NCBI GenBank assembly: GCA_021817305.1
Contig: JAKAVL010000037.1
Span: forward strand, 1-33,785
Source: Microcaldota archaeon
GTDB lineage: Archaea; Micrarchaeota; Micrarchaeia; Micrarchaeales; CABMGC01
Length of the DNA: 33,785 bases
Direction: 5' to 3'
Under the pieces are notes generated by a model. It was not told where the DNA came from and searched no databases. It saw only the letters and a program-made list of their open reading frames with translations. Below, piece by piece: positions 30,995 through 33,785 of this stretch (positions are counted from its first letter, which is position 1; every line of letters starts with the position of its first letter). The position numbers and the translations under genes are program-made.

Positions 30995-32283
30995 AGATAG
31001 GGCTCGAGGTACACGTTGCGCTTCCGACGCGCTCCAAGCTGTTCTGCAGCTGCAGGACCGACGCCGAAGAGCCCAACACGGCCATTTGCCCCATATGCAC
31101 TGGCATGCCTGGCTCAAAGCCCGTGCTAAACGAGGGCGCTCTTACCCTGGCGGTAAGCATAGCCAATGCGCTCAAGTGCAAGGTCCCCGCAGCGACATCA
31201 TTCGTAAGGAAGGTGTATTTTTACCCGGATCTGCCGAAGAACTTCCAGATAACCCAGAAGGACGACCCCGTAGGCATTGGGGGCGAAATATCAATTGAGC
31301 AAGGCAAGAAGGTCGGCATACGCAGGGTGCAGCTTGAGGAGGACCCCGCAAAGATAATACGCCAGGATGACTACACGCTGATAGACTTCAACAGGTCCGG
31401 AATCCCGCTCGTGGAGATAGTCACAGAGCCCGACATAAGCGCCGAGGACGAGCTGCGCAGCTTCATGACAGAGCTCAAGAGCATACTCTATTACATAGGC
31501 ATTGACATAGACAAGGAGCTGAAGGTCGATCTGAATATATCCGTAAAGGACGCGCGCGTCGAGGTCAAGAACGTAACCGGAATGAAGAACCTGCTCGATG
31601 CCGCAAGATACGAGTTGCAAAGACAGGAGAAGCTTGTAAAGGCGAAGCAGGAAATCGTTCAGGAGACAAGGTCGTATAGCGAGAAGGACATGCATACTGT
31701 CTCGTCAAGGGAGAAGGAGAGCGACGAGGAGTACGGCTTCATATTCGAGCCCGACCTGACTGTCTACAGGACAAAGGGCATAAAGACGGCCGAGCCCGTA
31801 TACGCAAGCAGGCTCGCCAGGGAGTACGCGAAGAAGTACGGCGTGGGCGAGAGCACAATCCGGGAATTGATAATGTTCAACAAGGAATCGCTGGAAATGA
31901 TCGAATCATACAAGGGCAAGCACGACATGAAGCCAATACTGAACGCGATATCACTCCTCCAAAGATACGCGACAGCGAAGCCCACGGCTGCGACATTCGA
32001 GAAGACGGTAGGGCTTTTGGAGAAGGGATTCTATCCGGACAAGGAAGCGATACTGGGAATAGAATCGGGCAAGAAGGTCGAGGCGCACGCCGCCGCAGGC
32101 ACTGGCGAGATAGACAAGGAGATAAAGCACCTCATAAAGGAGAACAGCAAGCTCCTCAAGGAATACGAGAAGAACCCGAAGGTCTTCAACTTCATAATCG
32201 GCGCAGTGATAAAGAAGTACAAGTCGAACCCCAGAGAAGTATCTGAGCGCCTGGAGAGAATCCTCGAAGGATTCAAACGGTAA
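30991..32283 (+). CDS. gatB: Aspartyl/glutamyl-tRNA amidotransferase subunit B
   Basis: tRNA-binding and kinase subunit of GatCAB. The 430-aa protein begins with the GLEVHVAL signature and the zinc-binding set CSC (residue 19) and CPIC (residue 33) before TGMPGSKPVLN. Next come VYFYPDLPKNFQITQ near residue 74, RVQLEEDPAKI near residue 110 and DFNRSGIPLVEIVTEPD near residue 131. The C-terminal ~120 residues are the YqeY-like/tail domain (IKHLIKENSKLLKEY). It is shorter than the usual ~475 aa. The gatA stop overlaps its ATG by 4 nt, and aspS follows after 48 nt. Confidence 0.94.
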   Translation: MKIGLEVHVALPTRSKLFCSCRTDAEEPNTAICPICTGMPGSKPVLNEGALTLAVSIANALKCKVPAATSFVRKVYFYPDLPKNFQITQKDDPVGIGGEISIEQGKKVGIRRVQLEEDPAKIIRQDDYTLIDFNRSGIPLVEIVTEPDISAEDELRSFMTELKSILYYIGIDIDKELKVDLNISVKDARVEVKNVTGMKNLLDAARYELQRQEKLVKAKQEIVQETRSYSEKDMHTVSSREKESDEEYGFIFEPDLTVYRTKGIKTAEPVYASRLAREYAKKYGVGESTIRELIMFNKESLEMIESYKGKHDMKPILNAISLLQRYATAKPTAATFEKTVGLLEKGFYPDKEAILGIESGKKVEAHAAAGTGEIDKEIKHLIKENSKLLKEYEKNPKVFNFIIGAVIKKYKSNPREVSERLERILEGFKR

Positions 32284-32331
32284 GCATTTATGCCTTCTAT
32301 TGCATATTCTTCCAATCCTTATGGTGCAGCA

Positions 32332-33785
32332 ATGGAGTTCAACTGCGGTTCGCTGAACGATAGTCATGTAGGCAAGAAAGCCGAACTTTACGGCTGGTGC
32401 AGATACCGTCGCAACCACGGCGGCAAGTTGTTCATAGACCTCGCGGACAGGTACGGAACTACGCAGCTCGTGTTCGAGGGGAAGGCGCTCCAGGAGGCCG
32501 AGGGCATAGGCAAGGAATACGTGCTGAAGGTACACGGCGCCGTGCGCAAGCGCGACTCAGAAACCATAGACAAGGAAAACCCGACGGGCACGGTTGAGCT
32601 GTACGTTGATGGCGTAGAGGTAATCAGCAAGTCGAACATTCCCCCATTCGAGATAATAGAGGAGAAGCAGAAGTTCCTCGCCAACGAGGAGCTGCGCATG
32701 AAGTACCGGTATCTGGACCTGCGCAGGACAGACATGGTGAAGCGCGTGGTTTTCCGCGACAGGCTCACAAAATGCATAAGGCAGTACTTCTGGGACAACG
32801 GCTTCCTCGAGCTCGAGACGCCCACGCTTGTCAAGGATACCTATGAGACAGGCTCGAGGACCTTCCTCGTTCCATCACGCACTAACAAGGGGCAGTTCTA
32901 CGCACTGCCCCAATCTCCGCAGGTATACAAGCAGATGTGCATGATTGCCGGCCTCGACAAATACTTCCAGATGGCGAGATGCTACCGCGACGAGGACCCA
33001 AGGGAGGACCGCCAGCCCGAATTTACGCAGATCGACCTCGAGGTCTCGTTCAAGGACGAGAAATACATACAGGACCTTGTAGAGGACATGTTCGTCAGGG
33101 CATTCAAGGACGTGATGCACAAGCAGCTCAAGAAGGGCTTCAGGCACATGAACTACCATGACGCTGTAAGCAACTACGGCTCGGACAAGCCGGACCTGCG
33201 CTTCGGCAGCAAAATAGTCGACATAACCGAAGAAGCGAAGAAGTCCGGTTATAACATACTTAAGCGAGTAGTGGAGTCTGGCGGGAGGGTCAAGGCCATG
33301 GCCTTCGATGCGGAGTTCGGCACAAAAAGCTCAAAGGTCGACAAGAACTACATGCTCAAGATGATCTCCCTTGCACAGGAGCTGGGCCTGAAAGGGCTGA
33401 CGTGGCTATTTGTCAAGGACAAAAAGATAACATCTGATCCGGAGAGCATATCCGAGTCATTGAAATCAGTGTCAGTCGACATACTCAAGAAGGCGGATGC
33501 CAAGGAGGGCAACATCATAATCATATGTTCCGACGCATCGGAACAATTGCTCCTTAGCGTAATGGGCAAGCTGCGCAAGGCCATAGGCGACAGGATAGGC
33601 AAGCACAACAGCGAGTTCGAGTTCCTCTGGGTGGACAACTTTCCGCTTTTCGAGAAGGAAGAGGTCACCGGGAAGCTGAAGCCGGCTCACAATCCATTCA
33701 CAGCGCCCACAGAGACAACTGTAAAGTTCATGGACACTGCTCCCGAGAAGGTCATCGCAAGGCAGTACGACCTCGTTCTCATTAC
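32332..33785 (+). CDS. aspS: Aspartyl-tRNA synthetase, bacterial type (3' end outside window)
   Basis: Charges tRNA with aspartate. About 484 codons are visible. An OB-fold anticodon-binding domain (YGWCRYRRNHGGKLFIDLAD near residue 20) is followed by the class II core: RYLDLRR near residue 125, FLELETPTLVKDTYETGSR near residue 158, FYALPQSPQVYKQ near residue 187, and ARCYRDEDPREDRQPEFTQ near residue 213. A GAD-type insertion domain follows (SDKPDLRF near residue 283; GGRVKAMAF near residue 319), found in bacterial AspRS but not in the shorter archaeal/eukaryal enzyme. HNPFTAPTE near the window end matches the bacterial core. The ATG at 32332 is the first that stays open; one at 32321 stops early. 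Placement behind gatCAB suggests a non-discriminating enzyme. Confidence 0.92.
   Translation, partial: MEFNCGSLNDSHVGKKAELYGWCRYRRNHGGKLFIDLADRYGTTQLVFEGKALQEAEGIGKEYVLKVHGAVRKRDSETIDKENPTGTVELYVDGVEVISKSNIPPFEIIEEKQKFLANEELRMKYRYLDLRRTDMVKRVVFRDRLTKCIRQYFWDNGFLELETPTLVKDTYETGSRTFLVPSRTNKGQFYALPQSPQVYKQMCMIAGLDKYFQMARCYRDEDPREDRQPEFTQIDLEVSFKDEKYIQDLVEDMFVRAFKDVMHKQLKKGFRHMNYHDAVSNYGSDKPDLRFGSKIVDITEEAKKSGYNILKRVVESGGRVKAMAFDAEFGTKSSKVDKNYMLKMISLAQELGLKGLTWLFVKDKKITSDPESISESLKSVSVDILKKADAKEGNIIIICSDASEQLLLSVMGKLRKAIGDRIGKHNSEFEFLWVDNFPLFEKEEVTGKLKPAHNPFTAPTETTVKFMDTAPEKVIARQYDLVLI

Noticed and set aside
1-33785. CRISPR arrays, insertion sequences, rRNA genes, replication origin repeats
   Set aside because: No regularly spaced repeats, transposase-like frames, terminal inverted repeats, rRNA-like sequence or clustered origin boxes were seen on either strand by reading.

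Overview
The window looks like a chromosomal segment of an archaeon, most likely a small-genome lineage of the DPANN/Micrarchaeota type. The archaeal assignment is well supported by archaeal lipid genes (isopentenyl phosphate kinase, mevalonate kinase, a CDP-archaeol-synthase-like protein), a class I CCA-adding enzyme, archaeal-type AlaRS and GlyRS, Nop5, a translin homologue, DUF763, two tRNA genes with bulge-helix-bulge introns at position 37/38, and TATA boxes about 20-30 nt upstream of many starts (leaderless or short-leader genes). The lineage assignment is inference. Genes are dense, with many 4-nt ATGA overlaps. No rRNA, CRISPR array or insertion sequence was seen.

Layout. 1-2254 (+): isopentenyl phosphate kinase (5' cut off), mevalonate kinase and a HAD phosphatase. 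2281-3257 (+): msrB-msrA. 3312-4931 (+): a large unknown protein whose N-terminus resembles part of a Hint/intein fold. 4928-8041 (-): PolX and the CCA-adding enzyme. 8081-8413 (-): a small membrane protein. 8483-8592 (+): intron-containing tRNA-Ala(CGC). 8608-9278 (+): a decayed HTH_42/AlkZ-like glycosylase gene. 9391-10975 (+): a small unknown gene and an APC permease. 11055-11234 (+): a 59-aa ORF. 11264-11581 (-): SemiSWEET. 11696-15452 (+): two-subunit 2-oxoacid:ferredoxin oxidoreductase, the beta subunit carrying a 367-aa intein. 15472-16560 (-): a possible broken small gene and PRPP synthetase. 16667-17080 (+): lumazine synthase. 17104-18517 (-): an AbiEi/AbiEii pair with a palindrome upstream. 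18588-19537 (-): a Ura3-like OMP decarboxylase behind intron-containing tRNA-Thr(UGU). 19582-20061 (-): a SpeD-fold protein without catalytic residues. 20162-24480 (+): alaS, carS-like gene and DUF763. 24604-26297 (-): an unknown gene and an N-terminally reduced Nop5. 26375-29320 (+): glyS, an OGG/AlkA-type glycosylase and translin. 29376 to the end (+): gatC-gatA-gatB and a bacterial-type aspS, cut by the window edge.

How the genes fit together. Most of the segment is information processing: tRNA genes, tRNA end maturation, three aminoacyl-tRNA synthetases, GatCAB and Nop5. gatCAB next to a bacterial-type AspRS suggests tRNA-dependent Asn-tRNA(Asn) formation. PRPP synthetase and OMP decarboxylase belong to nucleotide synthesis, and lumazine synthase to riboflavin synthesis. 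MsrA/MsrB and the glycosylase point to coping with oxidation. The most unusual items are the intein that interrupts the CPGCG iron-sulfur/TPP motif of the oxidoreductase, the Hint-like N-terminus of the 539-aa protein, the SpeD pseudoenzyme, the Nop5 lacking its fibrillarin-binding domain, and the eukaryote-like OMP decarboxylase.
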